64,000 bases of DNA, taken from NCBI GenBank assembly GCA_026413225.1, contig CM048553.1, forward strand, positions 18,166,501 through 18,230,500, given 5' to 3'. The notes beneath the pieces were generated by a model that saw only the letters and a list, made by a program, of their open reading frames with translations, made no database searches and was not told the origin of the DNA. Position numbers and translations under genes: made by a program. Shown one piece after another: positions 51,501 to 59,400 of this stretch (within the stretch, counting starts at the first letter, position 1; every line of letters begins with the position of its first letter). Source of the stretch: Otis tarda (taxonomy: Eukaryota; Chordata; Aves; Otidiformes; Otididae).

Positions 51501-53721
51501 AAACGATTTCTGTCTCCGCTAGAAATTGCTTGGAACTGGCAAAATACAGCCTCTGCTCCAAGCTTTAACGTTTCAAGACAAAATGAAATGACACCTTTAA
51601 TCAATGGATGAGACCACAGAGGGCAGAAAATGAGCATGACCATTACCTGTTTTAATCGCATACTTCAGAGTTGTTCTGCAGTTCAATAAAATTTCTTCCA
51701 AGGTCTGTGGCTGGTCTGCCAGTTCCCAGTTATACTCCTGGAGCAACTCATTTGGGTAATGGAAATCAATAACTTTCGTTGATCTATCAAAACTTTTCAC
51801 CACATACTGAAGTAAGATGTCCACCACATCTTGTAGGAAAGACATCGTTGTTATTTCTCCATTGCATGCCGGCAGAAGATCTGGGAACGGAGAAATGAAA
51901 AGTTAACTTCATTTTACGACCTTATACACTGATTTTGGATAAAGGCTTCTCCCATTTATGTTTAGGAAATCTTTTCACTGTGTTTAATAAAAAATAGACT
52001 TTATTTTGATTTAATAGGCAAAGTGGTGAGATTGTATTTAAAGGAATGTTCTGAGAGATGTAGTTGAGTTTTAATTTCCTATCTTAAATAGCAATTTTTT
52101 CCCACAGTATATTTCAGACCAATTTTTTATGACAACGAGAGAGAGTGGGGAAACAAGAAAAAAAAAGGGAAAACTAAATCTCAGGAAAAATAAAAATGGG
52201 GAAAAAAATGCTACCAGGAGCACTCTAAAAACCTGCCGTTTGCCTTGCAATAAAATACCATCATTGTGACTCTCCAATGCCAGGAACTTGTTGATTATTT
52301 AACGCCTTTTTCCGAGGCGATGCTGCACGGTCTCTCAGCGCACCCACTGCCAGCTTTTGTTTAAACTGAAGCGCGATGGCTCAGGCAGAGCCGGGCTGTG
52401 GGGACCCCCTCCCCCCCCACTTTCGGGGGACCCGGGAGAGGTCGGGCAGGCAGCAGCCGCGCAAACGGGAGCATTTCTGGGCAGCGCGTTTCCGCGGGGA
52501 GCCGGGGGCGATTTAGTAGCGGAGACGCTACCGTCAAGGTCAGAAAAGATGAAGCGCAAAACCAGCTCGAATTAAAACAAACAATAACAGCGCGCTATTC
52601 CTCCCTCCTCCCCTCCAAACTTAATTACGTCGCGGGGACCTCAACGAGAAGGTCGCTGCTGTCAGTGCAACTTAGAGCAACTTGCACGCCGTGATTTTAT
52701 TTTTAGTTATTTTATTTTTCCTCAAGATCTTTTTTGATCCTTTTTTTCTTTCGGTTTGTTGGTTTTTTTGGGTTTTTTTTTTTTTTGGCGGGTTTGAGAA
52801 CCGCCCAGGCACCGCAGCAGGGGGCCGGGGCGCGGGGCTCCGGGGAGCCACCGCACATCGCCGGCACCCCCGGCCTCCGCACACCGCGGGCAATTTCCCA
52901 GTTTCGCCACCGAAGGGCTGTCATTGGGGTTTTTTTGGTTGTTGTTTTGGAGGTTTTTAATTTTTTTTTAGAGATGCAGCGTGGCCCGGGAGCGCCATTA
53001 CCTGTTGAGTGCAGAAAGGCGTAATTCACCTCCGCTTTTTGGCAGCCGCAGGGTTTTTTGTCGCAGGTACAGGCCGGCCGCGGCTTCGCTGTCCCCGGGG
53101 CTGCCCTGCCGCCGGTTTCCACGGGCTTCTCGGCATCTCCGTAGAGCAGGGCTTGACAGCGACACGGACAACACGACCTCAGCACCGCGGCACCAGCCCC
53201 CGTCCCCCCAAAACCCCCGCCCCGGGGCAGGGCCCGCAGCCCCCCGCCCCCGCCAGCGCTTCGCGGGCGCGCAGCCCGACCTCCGCCGCCGCGGGGCCCC
53301 CCCGTCCTTACCGCAGAGTTTGTTTCCGATCCCTCCCGTGAACTTCTGGGCAACCTGGCACCAGGCTCTGGCTGCAAAAGAGAAAAAAAAAGAAAAAAAG
53401 GAGCGGAGGGTCCGTGGGGACGGGCGCGGGCCGGGGGCGCCTCGTCCGACACCCGGCACCGCTTCCCAGGAGCCCCCTGCCCAGTCGCGCCGAGCCGGGC
53501 TAAAGCCGCCGTCGGTCCCTGCGGCCCCGTCCCGCCGGTCCAGCTGCCACAAACGGGTCTCCGGCGACCGGGCAGCGCTGCCGCGGCGGCTCCGTCGGGC
53601 CGGTCCCGCCCGGCTGCTCGGCGCCCTCCCTCCTGTCCCCCCAACCTGTGCCGGGGCTCTCTGCGGCCGCGGAGCCCTCCTCGGCCCCGAAGGACCAGAA
53701 GCCGGAGCCGGGGCTTGCCAT
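15339..53721 (-). CDS. GAD2: GAD2, glutamate decarboxylase 65 kDa isoform (GAD65), complete, 16 coding exons
   Basis: GAD65 converts L-glutamate to GABA and CO2 with pyridoxal phosphate (PLP), at synaptic vesicles and Golgi membranes of GABAergic neurons. The spliced frame gives 585 residues, the mammalian length. The N-terminal region (1-95) carries palmitoylation cysteines C30 and C45 and the cysteine cluster C73, C75, C80, C82. The fold I/II decarboxylase domain follows. PLP contacts seen are H282 (cofactor stacking), D364 (pyridine nitrogen) and K396 in NPHKMM (Schiff base). The catalytic-loop residue Y425 lies in HASYLFQQ. The protein ends ERLGQDL. The start ATG has G at -3 and +4. Exons were joined by GT-AG sites and phase, and all 15 junctions agree. 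GAD1 (GAD67) is excluded by the N-terminus, the length and the MYO3A neighbour. Compared with human from memory, residue 365 is Gly instead of Ala and residue 234 is Cys instead of Ser. Confidence 0.98.
15541..15598. repeat. ATT/ATG-rich microsatellite in GAD2 intron 15
   Basis: A GAT run grades into an ATT run with interruptions. In the transcript sense it lies about 30-85 nt before the exon 16 acceptor, where a branch point would be expected. Confidence 0.85.
16204..16293 (-). CDS. GAD2: GAD2 coding exon 15
   Basis: It encodes residues 499-528: [20 protein letters not shown], then [10 protein letters not shown]. The acceptor is TGTTTAG|CCT and the donor is ACGAAG|GTAAGC. It is part of the C-terminal domain. 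Confidence 0.97.
17682..17735. repeat. 27-bp tandem duplication in GAD2 intron 14
   Basis: Two head-to-tail units of 27 bp begin TAACCCCCAACTC and differ at two bases. The flanking 17250-17680 stretch is GC-rich unique sequence with chance frames. Confidence 0.85.
18049..18156 (-). CDS. GAD2: GAD2 coding exon 14
   Basis: It encodes residues 463-498: [20 protein letters not shown], then [16 protein letters not shown]. The acceptor is GTCTCTAAAG|GGA and the donor is GGAAAG|GTATGT. Confidence 0.97.
18157..19858. other. GAD2 intron 13, part 3' of the LTR
   Basis: This is intron sequence with no second exon, RNA gene or recognised repeat. The short frames at 18332-18613 and 18661-18953 have no domain. 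Confidence 0.55.
19859..21016 (+). mobile_element. Solo LTR, avian ERV (ERVL-like), in GAD2 intron 13
   Basis: The 1158-bp element begins TGTCGTGG and ends ACTACGACA, so it has TG...CA ends. It is flanked on both sides by the 5-bp repeat TCTAA (19854-19858 and 21017-21021). It carries a TATA-like box near 20030, an AATAAA signal near 20828, a GC-rich middle with imperfect tandem units of the CATGGAGG type, and a T-rich 3' part. This layout and the 5-bp duplication fit avian ERVL LTRs. It lies opposite to GAD2. No internal viral genes are present, so it is a solo LTR fossil. Clean ends and matching flanks suggest a fairly recent insertion. Confidence 0.88.
21101..21250 (-). CDS. GAD2: GAD2 coding exon 13, catalytic-loop exon
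   Basis: It encodes residues 413-462: [51 protein letters not shown]425 and the flexible loop around it set the auto-inactivation behaviour that distinguishes GAD65 from GAD67. The acceptor is GCTATAAG|GGT and the donor is GCAAAG|GTAGGA. An LTR begins 84 bp past the donor. Confidence 0.98.
21701..21741. repeat. 20-bp tandem duplication in GAD2 intron 12
   Basis: TCTGATTTTCATTGTTTTCC occurs twice, at 21701 and 21722, identical and separated by one base. It is probably a recent slippage or duplication event. Confidence 0.85.
22964..23042 (-). CDS. GAD2: GAD2 coding exon 12, PLP-lysine exon
   Basis: It encodes residues 386-412: [20 protein letters not shown], then ALLVREE. K396 in NPHKMM forms the Schiff base with PLP. 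The acceptor is TGTCCTAG|G and the donor is GAAGAG|GTATGT. Confidence 0.98.
23043..26074. other. GAD2 intron 11, part 3' of the old repeat
   Basis: This is intron sequence without an exon or RNA gene that I recognise. A 136-codon minus-strand frame at 25030-25440 has no domain and no fitting splice sites. A short fragment at about 23485-23545 resembles an old repeat discussed under findings. Confidence 0.5.
26075..26335. repeat. Old interspersed repeat, family not named
   Basis: The block begins with CCATCTAGCCCAGTATACTG near 26079 and runs through GTGCCCAGGAAGAATAC to GCAAGGAGTTCCACAGCTTA near 26270. This series of phrases recurs in sauropsid genomes (turtle, crocodile, bird), as I recall them. 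I cannot give the family name. It lies in GAD2 intron 11 and is well degraded. Confidence 0.5.
26926..26990 (-). CDS. GAD2: GAD2 coding exon 11
   Basis: It encodes residues 365-385 plus two bases: [20 protein letters not shown] and E. The first codon is GGA (Gly365), where human GAD65 and GAD67 have Ala. The acceptor CCTTCTAG|GGA is unambiguous for phase. The donor is GAAAG|GTATGA. Confidence 0.95.
28069..28185 (-). CDS. GAD2: GAD2 coding exon 10
   Basis: It encodes residues 326-364: [20 protein letters not shown], then [19 protein letters not shown]. It ends on D364, the aspartate that pairs with the PLP pyridine nitrogen. The acceptor is TCTTTCAG|GGA and the donor is GTGGAT|GTAAGT. Confidence 0.97.
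29261..29315 (-). CDS. GAD2: GAD2 coding exon 9
   Basis: This is the smallest coding exon, at 55 nt. It encodes residues 307-325: [19 protein letters not shown]. The acceptor is TTGCTGCAG|A and the donor is CAAAAA|GTAAGT. It is too short and too split to stand out without its neighbours' phases. Confidence 0.96.
29316..32700. other. GAD2 intron 8, nothing recognised
   Basis: This is a 3.4-kb AT-rich intron. I see no exon, RNA gene or named repeat. The 129-codon frame at 31192-31581 on the plus strand shows no domain. Confidence 0.5.
32701..32780 (-). CDS. GAD2: GAD2 coding exon 8
   Basis: It encodes residues 281-306 plus two bases: [20 protein letters not shown], then LIRCDE. H282 is the histidine that stacks on the PLP ring. 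The frame becomes clear only with the acceptor TTTTTTCAG|AGT. The donor is GAAAG|GTAAGT. Confidence 0.96.
32781..41679. other. GAD2 intron 7, largest intron
   Basis: At 8.9 kb this is the longest intron of the gene. It holds a G-run plus GGT repeat at 34021-34044 and short old-repeat-like stretches around 39771-39990. Otherwise I see only AT-rich sequence with chance frames of about 100 codons or fewer. No nested gene is supported. Confidence 0.5.
34021..34044 (+). repeat. G8 followed by (GGT)n, possible G-quadruplex
   Basis: Eight Gs are followed by five TGG units on the plus strand. The transcribed minus-strand RNA would be C-rich here, so any quadruplex would form in the non-template DNA, not in the GAD2 pre-mRNA. 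Confidence 0.8.
41680..41795 (-). CDS. GAD2: GAD2 coding exon 7
   Basis: It encodes residues 242-280: [20 protein letters not shown], then [19 protein letters not shown]. The GGAISNMYA segment belongs to the PLP-phosphate region of group II decarboxylases. The acceptor is GACTCCAG|GT and the donor is GAACAT|GTATGT. Confidence 0.97.
42641..42735. repeat. (CA)n/(TA)n compound microsatellite
   Basis: Interrupted CA units are followed after a short unique stretch by a run of TA units. It lies in GAD2 intron 6 and is likely polymorphic. Confidence 0.85.
44056..44109. repeat. 31-bp-period tandem duplication in GAD2 intron 6
   Basis: A 23-bp core starting CGGATGGCAGCACTGCAAAC occurs at 44056 and 44087 without mismatch, separated by 8 bp. 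Confidence 0.8.
45788..45900 (-). CDS. GAD2: GAD2 coding exon 6
   Basis: It encodes residues 204-241 plus one base: [20 protein letters not shown], then [17 protein letters not shown]. Residue 234 is read as Cys (TGT), where I recall Ser in mammals. The acceptor is CGTTTCAG|G and the donor is CCTG|GTACAT. Confidence 0.97.
46658..46748 (-). CDS. GAD2: GAD2 coding exon 5
   Basis: It encodes residues 174-203 plus two bases: [20 protein letters not shown], then [10 protein letters not shown]. The acceptor is ACGCAG|GG and the donor is AATAT|GTAAGT. The 4.9-kb intron before it holds GC-rich islands. Confidence 0.97.
46980..47600. promoter_or_regulatory. Candidate regulatory element in GAD2 intron 4
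   Basis: The block is free of repeats and stands beside the GC-rich part of the intron. It holds several TAAT and ATTA homeodomain-type cores, for example around 47169-47181, 47417 and 47561. Its function is inferred from composition only. I could not test conservation. Confidence 0.3.
48840..49797. other. GAD2 intron 4, middle part, no gene
   Basis: Moderately GC-rich intron sequence with overlapping frames on both strands (for example 49278-49742 minus and 49357-49776 plus, up to 154 codons). None has a domain, and their mutual overlap points to composition, not coding. Confidence 0.5.
49798..50125. promoter_or_regulatory. GC-rich, CpG-containing island inside GAD2 intron 4
   Basis: A compact block with many CG dinucleotides and C/G runs (for example GGGGCCGCGCCCG near 49866) stands out against AT-rich intron on its 3' side in the transcript. 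It lies about 3.5 kb downstream of the start codon. It could be an intragenic CpG island, enhancer or alternative promoter, or only a GC-rich remnant. No TATA box or coding exon was seen. Confidence 0.45.
50289..50350. repeat. (AAC)n microsatellite in GAD2 intron 4
   Basis: Two AAC runs flank an A-rich stretch. In the transcript sense it reads GTT, a pyrimidine- and G-containing run well away from the splice sites. Confidence 0.9.
50820..51500. other. Second GC-rich block in GAD2 intron 4
   Basis: CpG-bearing patches at about 50830-50960 and 51250-51480 are separated by an A-rich stretch near 51070-51120. The 195-codon plus-strand frame at 50656-51243 crosses both and has no domain, so I treat it as chance. 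It may form part of a wider GAD2 CpG domain. Confidence 0.4.
51647..51880 (-). CDS. GAD2: GAD2 coding exon 4
   Basis: At 234 nt this is the largest exon. It encodes residues 96-173 plus one base: [10 protein letters not shown], then [40 protein letters not shown] and TTLKYAIKT. This is the start of the conserved catalytic fold. The acceptor is TTCCCAG|AT and the donor is ACAG|GTAATG. Confidence 0.97.
53002..53151 (-). CDS. GAD2: GAD2 coding exon 3
   Basis: It encodes residues 46-95 plus one base, beginning [10 protein letters not shown]. It holds the cysteine cluster [10 protein letters not shown] (73-82) and ends VNYAFLHST. The linker between about 56 and 71 is the fastest-changing part of the protein and differs most from human. 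The donor is ACAG|GTAATG. Confidence 0.95.
53312..53371 (-). CDS. GAD2: GAD2 coding exon 2
   Basis: It encodes residues 26-45 plus the first base of codon 46, including [14 protein letters not shown] and the palmitoylated C30 and C45. The acceptor follows TTTTGCAG and the donor is TGCG|GTAAGG. Introns 1 and 2 are short (274 and 160 bp) and GC-rich. Confidence 0.96.
53646..53721 (-). CDS. GAD2: GAD2 coding exon 1
   Basis: It encodes residues 1-25 plus the first base of codon 26. The protein starts [12 protein letters not shown], the known GAD65 N-terminus. The donor is ACAG|GTTGGG. The ATG at 53721-53719 lies in a strong initiation context (GCC ATG G), and the exon sits inside the CpG island. 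Confidence 0.96.
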
Positions 53722-54680
53722 GGCGGAGGCGAACCGGCGGGGCGGGCGAAGAGCGGCGAGCTGCAGCCCCGGCGGCCTGAGCCAGTGTGCGTGAGTGTCA
53801 GTGTGCGAGTGTGTAAGTGCGCGTGTCTGCGCCAGGCGGCGGCAGGCGGAGGGGCGGGGGCGCCCCGGGCACGCGTGGGTGGGAGCGTCTCCCGTGGGCG
53901 CCCCCGGGGTGGGCTTCGCCGAACCGCCGCAGCTCCCCGCCGGCCGCTGCCCCCAGCGTGTGACGGGACGGGCAGCGCGGGGTGGGGCCGAGGGAAGCTG
54001 TTCTGAAGGGTCTCCCGCACCCTGCGTCGAAGGGGCGGGTGGAACGGAGCCCTAAGGCCAGCCCTATTGGGGTTGCAGCCACCTCGTAGGGGGGGAGGCG
54101 AGGGAGGTGCCTTGTCCCGCCTCCACCGCACCGGCGAGCAGCGGGGGAGTCCCGGGGCGGGGAAGGGAGAGCCCTCCCACACCCCCACCGCCCCCCCGGC
54201 CCGGCCCGCAGCGACCGGCGCGGGCCCCGTCGGGCTGTGAAACGGCGTGTAAGGCGCTGGTGGAGCGGCCCGTGCGGGGCTGGGGCGGCGGCGGCTCTGG
54301 CTCCTCCCTCCCTCTCCCGGGCTGGGCAGAGGGGTCCCAGCCGATCCGCTCCAGCACCCAGAGAGGCAGCGGGTCTCGGAGGGCAGACTGGAAGAGGAGG
54401 AAAACAACCCGACGTCGTTTCTGAAGGCAACCAAACCTCCCCCTTCCACCCAGCCGGTTCTACGCCGGAGCGCGGAGCCCTTTCTCGCCGTGGCTGCCTC
54501 TCCTCCCGCACAGGAGGGATTTCAGGCCCAAACCCCATAGAAAGGAGGCAGGCGAGACCACGCCAGGTCAGGCCAGGATTTGGCCCTGCCGAGGGCATCG
54601 GTCACGCAAGGCCCCACTGCTCCCCGCAGCCTGGCCCTGGGGGCTGCCGGGCCGGGTTCAGTCGAAGGTATCTCCCTCCG

Positions 54681-55844
54681 CTTTCTTTCTAGGACTGTCC
54701 CCCCCGTGAAACCTCACGGAAATGTCTCGATGTTTTAAAACACTGCCCTGGTGGGAAAGTGAAAGAAAACCAGCCTAGGCATCTCCTCATGTGAAATTAC
54801 AGGTCTGTTCCAGTTTCCAGATCACATCAGCTTTCAGGAAACATAGACCATAACTCAGGCTTTCCACGGCGAGAGGCTGCTGTGAGCTCTTCCTCACCTT
54901 GCTCCTGTCCCAGTCCCCAGCGTTTTCATCAGTTCTGGGTGTAATTCAGACACAGCCAACCGTATCACTGCCCTGTGCATTTTTATTTACTTTACCATTT
55001 TAATAATACATGAGAAAGCAACTTTAAAACAGATTTCAAAATTTAAACAATGTATTGCAAATTTTATATTGCAGCAAATTTTAGATTTGGTGCACAGCCT
55101 TGTAACTAGTTAAAGATCGGGAAGCAATGGTTACCTGTCTCTGGGGAAAGGACCAAGGGTGTGGGGGGAACAGACAAAAACCCAACCCCTGTGGCTGGCT
55201 GCTGCCGCCGATTGTAGTATTTAGGAGAGCTAAGCAAGGGAGCAGGATCAGGCCTTTATACTGGCATCATGAAATTTGCCATCTTTTGCTTTGCAGCTGG
55301 GAACATGCAATTATGAATCCTGAAAGGAAGCGCAGCAATTATCTCTGTGGTTTCTGTGAAATAAGGTCTTCTGAGTAAGGAATTGGGGGAAGATTTGAAC
55401 ACGGTGCCTATAGCTTTTATGTCCACCTAATTTCTAGTGGAACTGATTAAGGATGATTATTACAGTTAGGCAGCAATCAACCAGAGAGTGTATTTCTATT
55501 CCTTTCTTGGCACCCCAGAGATTAAGATTCCTAAAAATCTAATGCAAAGGAGAACAAAGCAAACACGATTTAAAAGTTCCTCATTTAGTCACAAAGCTCA
55601 GAGGCAAAGGAGAGGGCTGGATATACTTCCCATAAATGGACATCTCCAAAATAAAGATTATACACACAATATTGACCTTTAAAACTGGCTACAGTAAAGT
55701 CAATAATGAAATAAACTGCCACAGTATGTTATGCAATTAATCACTTATGTTTGTTTTCATTAGACTGACACATGCCACAAACAGTTCATCCCAAAATTTA
55801 GGCATTGTAAACCTAAAATGAGCAGAAATTCCCCTATGGTGTTC
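54681..55844. other. MYO3A-GAD2 intergenic sequence
   Basis: This stretch separates the CpG island from the probable MYO3A 3' end. No exon or repeat was recognised. A second minus-strand AATAAA lies at 54982-54987 and could serve a longer MYO3A transcript that would approach the GAD2 promoter. Confidence 0.5.
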
Positions 55845-56300
55845 TTGTAATTTTTCCTGTAAAACAATTTATTAGAAACAATAACTAAGGTTTGCTGAAG
55901 GTGCATATGGGAATTTGAAAGCTTAACTAGGGAACTATAAACTAAATGATCTGTTTTAATTGGATGAGGCTGATGAAATGCAAAAAAAAGAAAAATATGC
56001 ATTGAGGAGAGTAAACTAGATTTAAGCTGCTTAATGTCTAATAATTTTAAGATGTAGCAGTGGTATCCAAAAGAAAGCTGATTTTTATATAAGGTTTTTT
56101 AAAGGTATATGATATGTGACTGACAGTGTCCCTTTGCTATGGTGGTGGGCTGTAAACCACAGTAATTCATATTCACATGAACACACACATTGTAAACGTG
56201 AAACATTAGAGATTAAAAAAAAAAAAGAAGCACATGGTATAAAATGATAAAAAAGATTATGCTAATAAAAGCCAAATGGCAGCAGGAACAGCAGCAGCAG
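55845..56300 (-). other. MYO3A: Probable MYO3A 3' UTR
   Basis: This AT-rich sequence follows the MYO3A stop codon. The first minus-strand AATAAA is at 55868-55873, giving a 3' UTR of about 450 nt. A longer form reaching 54982 is possible. Confidence 0.5.
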
Positions 56301-56415
56301 CTAGAACTGCTGGATAAGGCGCCGGCGCTGTGAGGTCTTCCGCAGCAGCCGTCTGTAGTCATAGGGATTATCTTCAGTTTTACTCTCTTCCAGGGGGCTT
56401 TCTGCAACCCTCGAC
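56301..56415 (-). CDS. MYO3A: MYO3A last coding exon
   Basis: It starts after AATCCCTAG with the last base of a TGG codon, encodes SRVAESPLEESKTE, then the NPYDYRRLLRKTSQ motif, and ends at TAG (56303-56301). Confidence 0.93.
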
Positions 56416-59400
56416 CTAGGGATTAAGCACAGAAGTCTTTTAGAAATTAAAGCCAAAACATTTACCTTGGCAAACACTCCTAATCGACTGCTTAACCTCG
56501 GGGGAAAAAATAAAAGGGGGAAGAAAAAAAAATCTGAATTTGCTAGGCTTCTTCCTGCGCTGCATAAAGCAGGCACCTCAGAACAAACACATTATATATT
56601 AAAAGCAGATGAACACAGAAGAACAACATGTTCTTCTACAAAGGGGACATTATAAAAGGACATAAAAACACTGAGAACATGGGGGTGCTTTGCAGTAGCA
56701 TTTGCCTGATGGTTACTGAACCAGATTTTCAGTTGGCATAAATTTGTTTGTTCTGTTTTTAACCTGCCTGTGGAGCTCACTGTAAATGGCCATCTCATCT
56801 CATCTCTTTTTTTTTTTTTTTTTTTTTTTTTCAGATGGCAGGATGTGTTGTGGAAGCCACCTCTGACAGTCTGGGATAGTGACTTGGCATCAAGTGTTAC
56901 GATAGAGCAAGTTTAAAAAGAAAACTCAGTTATTTCAAAAGTATATTACTCTGAAATAATAACAAAATTTTGTAGTGTTCTACGCTAAAGGCGTAGACCA
57001 CCGGTCCCACCAGCATCAAAGCTAAACTGCCAGATAAAAAATACTCAGTGCTTCACTGCTGTAGATTGAAATGACTGCACAGTCTTCAGATCCAGGTGAC
57101 CTCATTCAAGAGATACTGAAGTGCAGAAATGCTTATTAATTGCATTCATCTGCTCTCAGAGGTAACAGTGTAAACTTAAAAGTTAGGCAGATTTTTTTTC
57201 ACTATGGCTAATTGGGATGCAATCAGAGCAGCACACAGTAAGGTCAGTGGCAAAATTCTCATTCACCTAAACCAGACCTCAGGGTGACAGACTTGGTGTA
57301 ATTAACCACCCTAGAAATGCAATATTTTCCAAGGGACGTAAATCCTATGATAATTCCCTGATAGTATTATTTTTAATTCTATGCCTTCACAACACCTTCC
57401 TAAAATGAATTTAGATCCTACCTGAATAAAATGCCAAATATAAAATACATAAGGGGCACAGAACGTTCTACAAACATTTTCTCTGTTACTGTTACTCAAA
57501 CTCAGCAATCATCTCAGGTGTAGTGTTTCCCTTAAGCCTTTGACCTAGGCATTTTCCAAGTTTCTGTTACATATATGGAGACACAAGAAGATAATAATAT
57601 ATCAAGATACATAAATACGTGTTTGCACATGCGATGTGTGTGGGTCTATTAGCAAGAGCGAGACTCTGAATTGCCTTAGCCTAGCAGAGCTCATCCTCTA
57701 TGAATCTGTGTGAGAAGAGATGAGGTAGAGAAAAATCTCCCTTTAGGGTTTTTCTCCTGGCTGCCCACCCTGTTTAAAGGCTAACTGAGTCAGAAATTCA
57801 AGTTTTAGGTTCTGCTTTAGTTTAATTCAATTTCAGATCAGAGATTTACAGCAGGATGTCTGTTCCTCTCATCTGGAACTCGGGAAGCCAAAAACTAGCA
57901 GGTAGGCTGGACACCAATCGTACTGTCATTTGTCCCTACTACATAACAATGGGAATTTTCAGGTACACATTTTACAAGTTAATCTGGCAAGATTCCATGA
58001 ATAAAAAATAGATTTATGTCTGATTTGAAAGTGTATCTTTCTTTTTACAAAGAATTTGAATATATCAACAAGGATATATAACATTTATTTTTTCCTATTA
58101 TTATTTTGTATTAATTACCACTCAGTAGCTCTTAAAATTGAAGTCCTGCGCTCAGCTGGATGTCTCTTCCTTCTTGTGGTAGAACTGCTGTCCTTTGAGG
58201 TGGAATCAGTAGATGAAATTTCTTGGTAGTAGATATCTAAATCTAGCACTTTGCTCAGACTGTCAATAAATAAGTACACTAAGTTAACAGTTTCACTTTT
58301 CAATGTTATATTCAACATTCAAAAATAAGGCAACCAAATATCATTATTAGTTCTGTTTATGTGTTGAGGATCTAAGGAAATATATATATAAGCAGAAGAA
58401 ATCAGTCTCTGAAATGTAACTGCCGTATGATGCAGATATTGAGAATTTTGAAATGCTAAATAATTTAGATGTTCCTAAATCAGAAATATATGACTGGAAT
58501 TGTTTGGGTTTGCCATTATACTCAACGGAGAGGTGTCTTTATGGTATAATTCTCTGACCTATATTCGTTATCCGTTTGAGAGAGAGATTAACTATTTCCC
58601 TAAAGATGCCTATTTTTTTTTCTGAGTACAAGAAGAGAGTCTAAAGCAACTAGTTCAGATATTGGTGTCAATAATGCAGATGTCTCTTATTTTGTTAGAT
58701 GAATGCTTTCCAGGGTATTATAAGTACATAAAAAACCAATCCCAACCTCCAGTTTAGAATGGCTAGGGAAAAAATAATATCCTAAAAGCAACCTGAAAAA
58801 AAAAAATGTTCAGAATTCAATTCTCACATTGCTAGAAACCAGAAATAACTCATTGATTTCAGTTGCTATGTTCTACTAATACAGAGTCAGCACATGAAAG
58901 AAGATGCAGTCATGGAGCTGCTTAACTAGATTTAAGATGAGTGAAAGCAAACTGAGGCCAAATGAGAGAAAACACTAGATTTGGATTTTTTTTTTCCTGG
59001 CTAAACAGGAGATAACAATATGAAATGTGAAATTTTGTCAAGATTCAAATGACCTCAGAAGAAGAGCTGTAACAGAATAGACATGGGGAACATGGACATT
59101 AAGTGACTCCTTTAAGCAGTGGTATAATCAAATGCAATTTAACTGTGGCAGAATGAAGCTAGATGCTGCGCGCACATATTATGTGCATATAATGTCACAT
59201 AATTTCATTTAAGATCTATATTTTATATAGGAAGTTTGTATTCTGCAACCTGAGTGAAGGATAGTGCTAAGAGCTCATTCATCTTGCATCTGTGAACAGG
59301 CTACCATAGCACGCACGCTATGTGGTACCACAGCAGTGTCACTGGGGAGCAGCAAAAAAGCTTACGTATAAAAACACAAATAAAATAAAGCTATGATACA

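Larger units (their letters stand above)
52380..54680 (-). promoter_or_regulatory. GAD2: CpG island over GAD2 promoter and exons 1-3
   Basis: From about 52790 to 54680 the sequence is very GC-rich with dense CG dinucleotides, and a smaller patch lies at 52390-52530. It covers exons 1-3, introns 1-2 and about 950 bp upstream of the start codon. GC boxes of the GGGGCGGG type occur near 53736, 53850 and 54030. No TATA box at a usual spacing was seen, so a dispersed CpG-island promoter is likely. The transcription start cannot be placed. Long open frames on both strands here are a by-product of GC-rich composition. Confidence 0.8.

Noticed and set aside
52998-54449. 483-codon minus-strand open frame over the GAD2 promoter, and a 341-codon frame on the plus strand (52981-54006)
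   Set aside because: Both come from the GC-rich CpG island, where stop codons are rare. They are full of Pro, Arg, Gly and Ala and overlap GAD2 exons 1-3 in mixed frames; only short parts of the minus frame match GAD65 exons.
56807-56834. T25 followed by CAG as a plus-strand splice acceptor
   Set aside because: It looks like a strong acceptor on paper, but no plus-strand exon or donor follows, and both neighbouring genes are on the minus strand.
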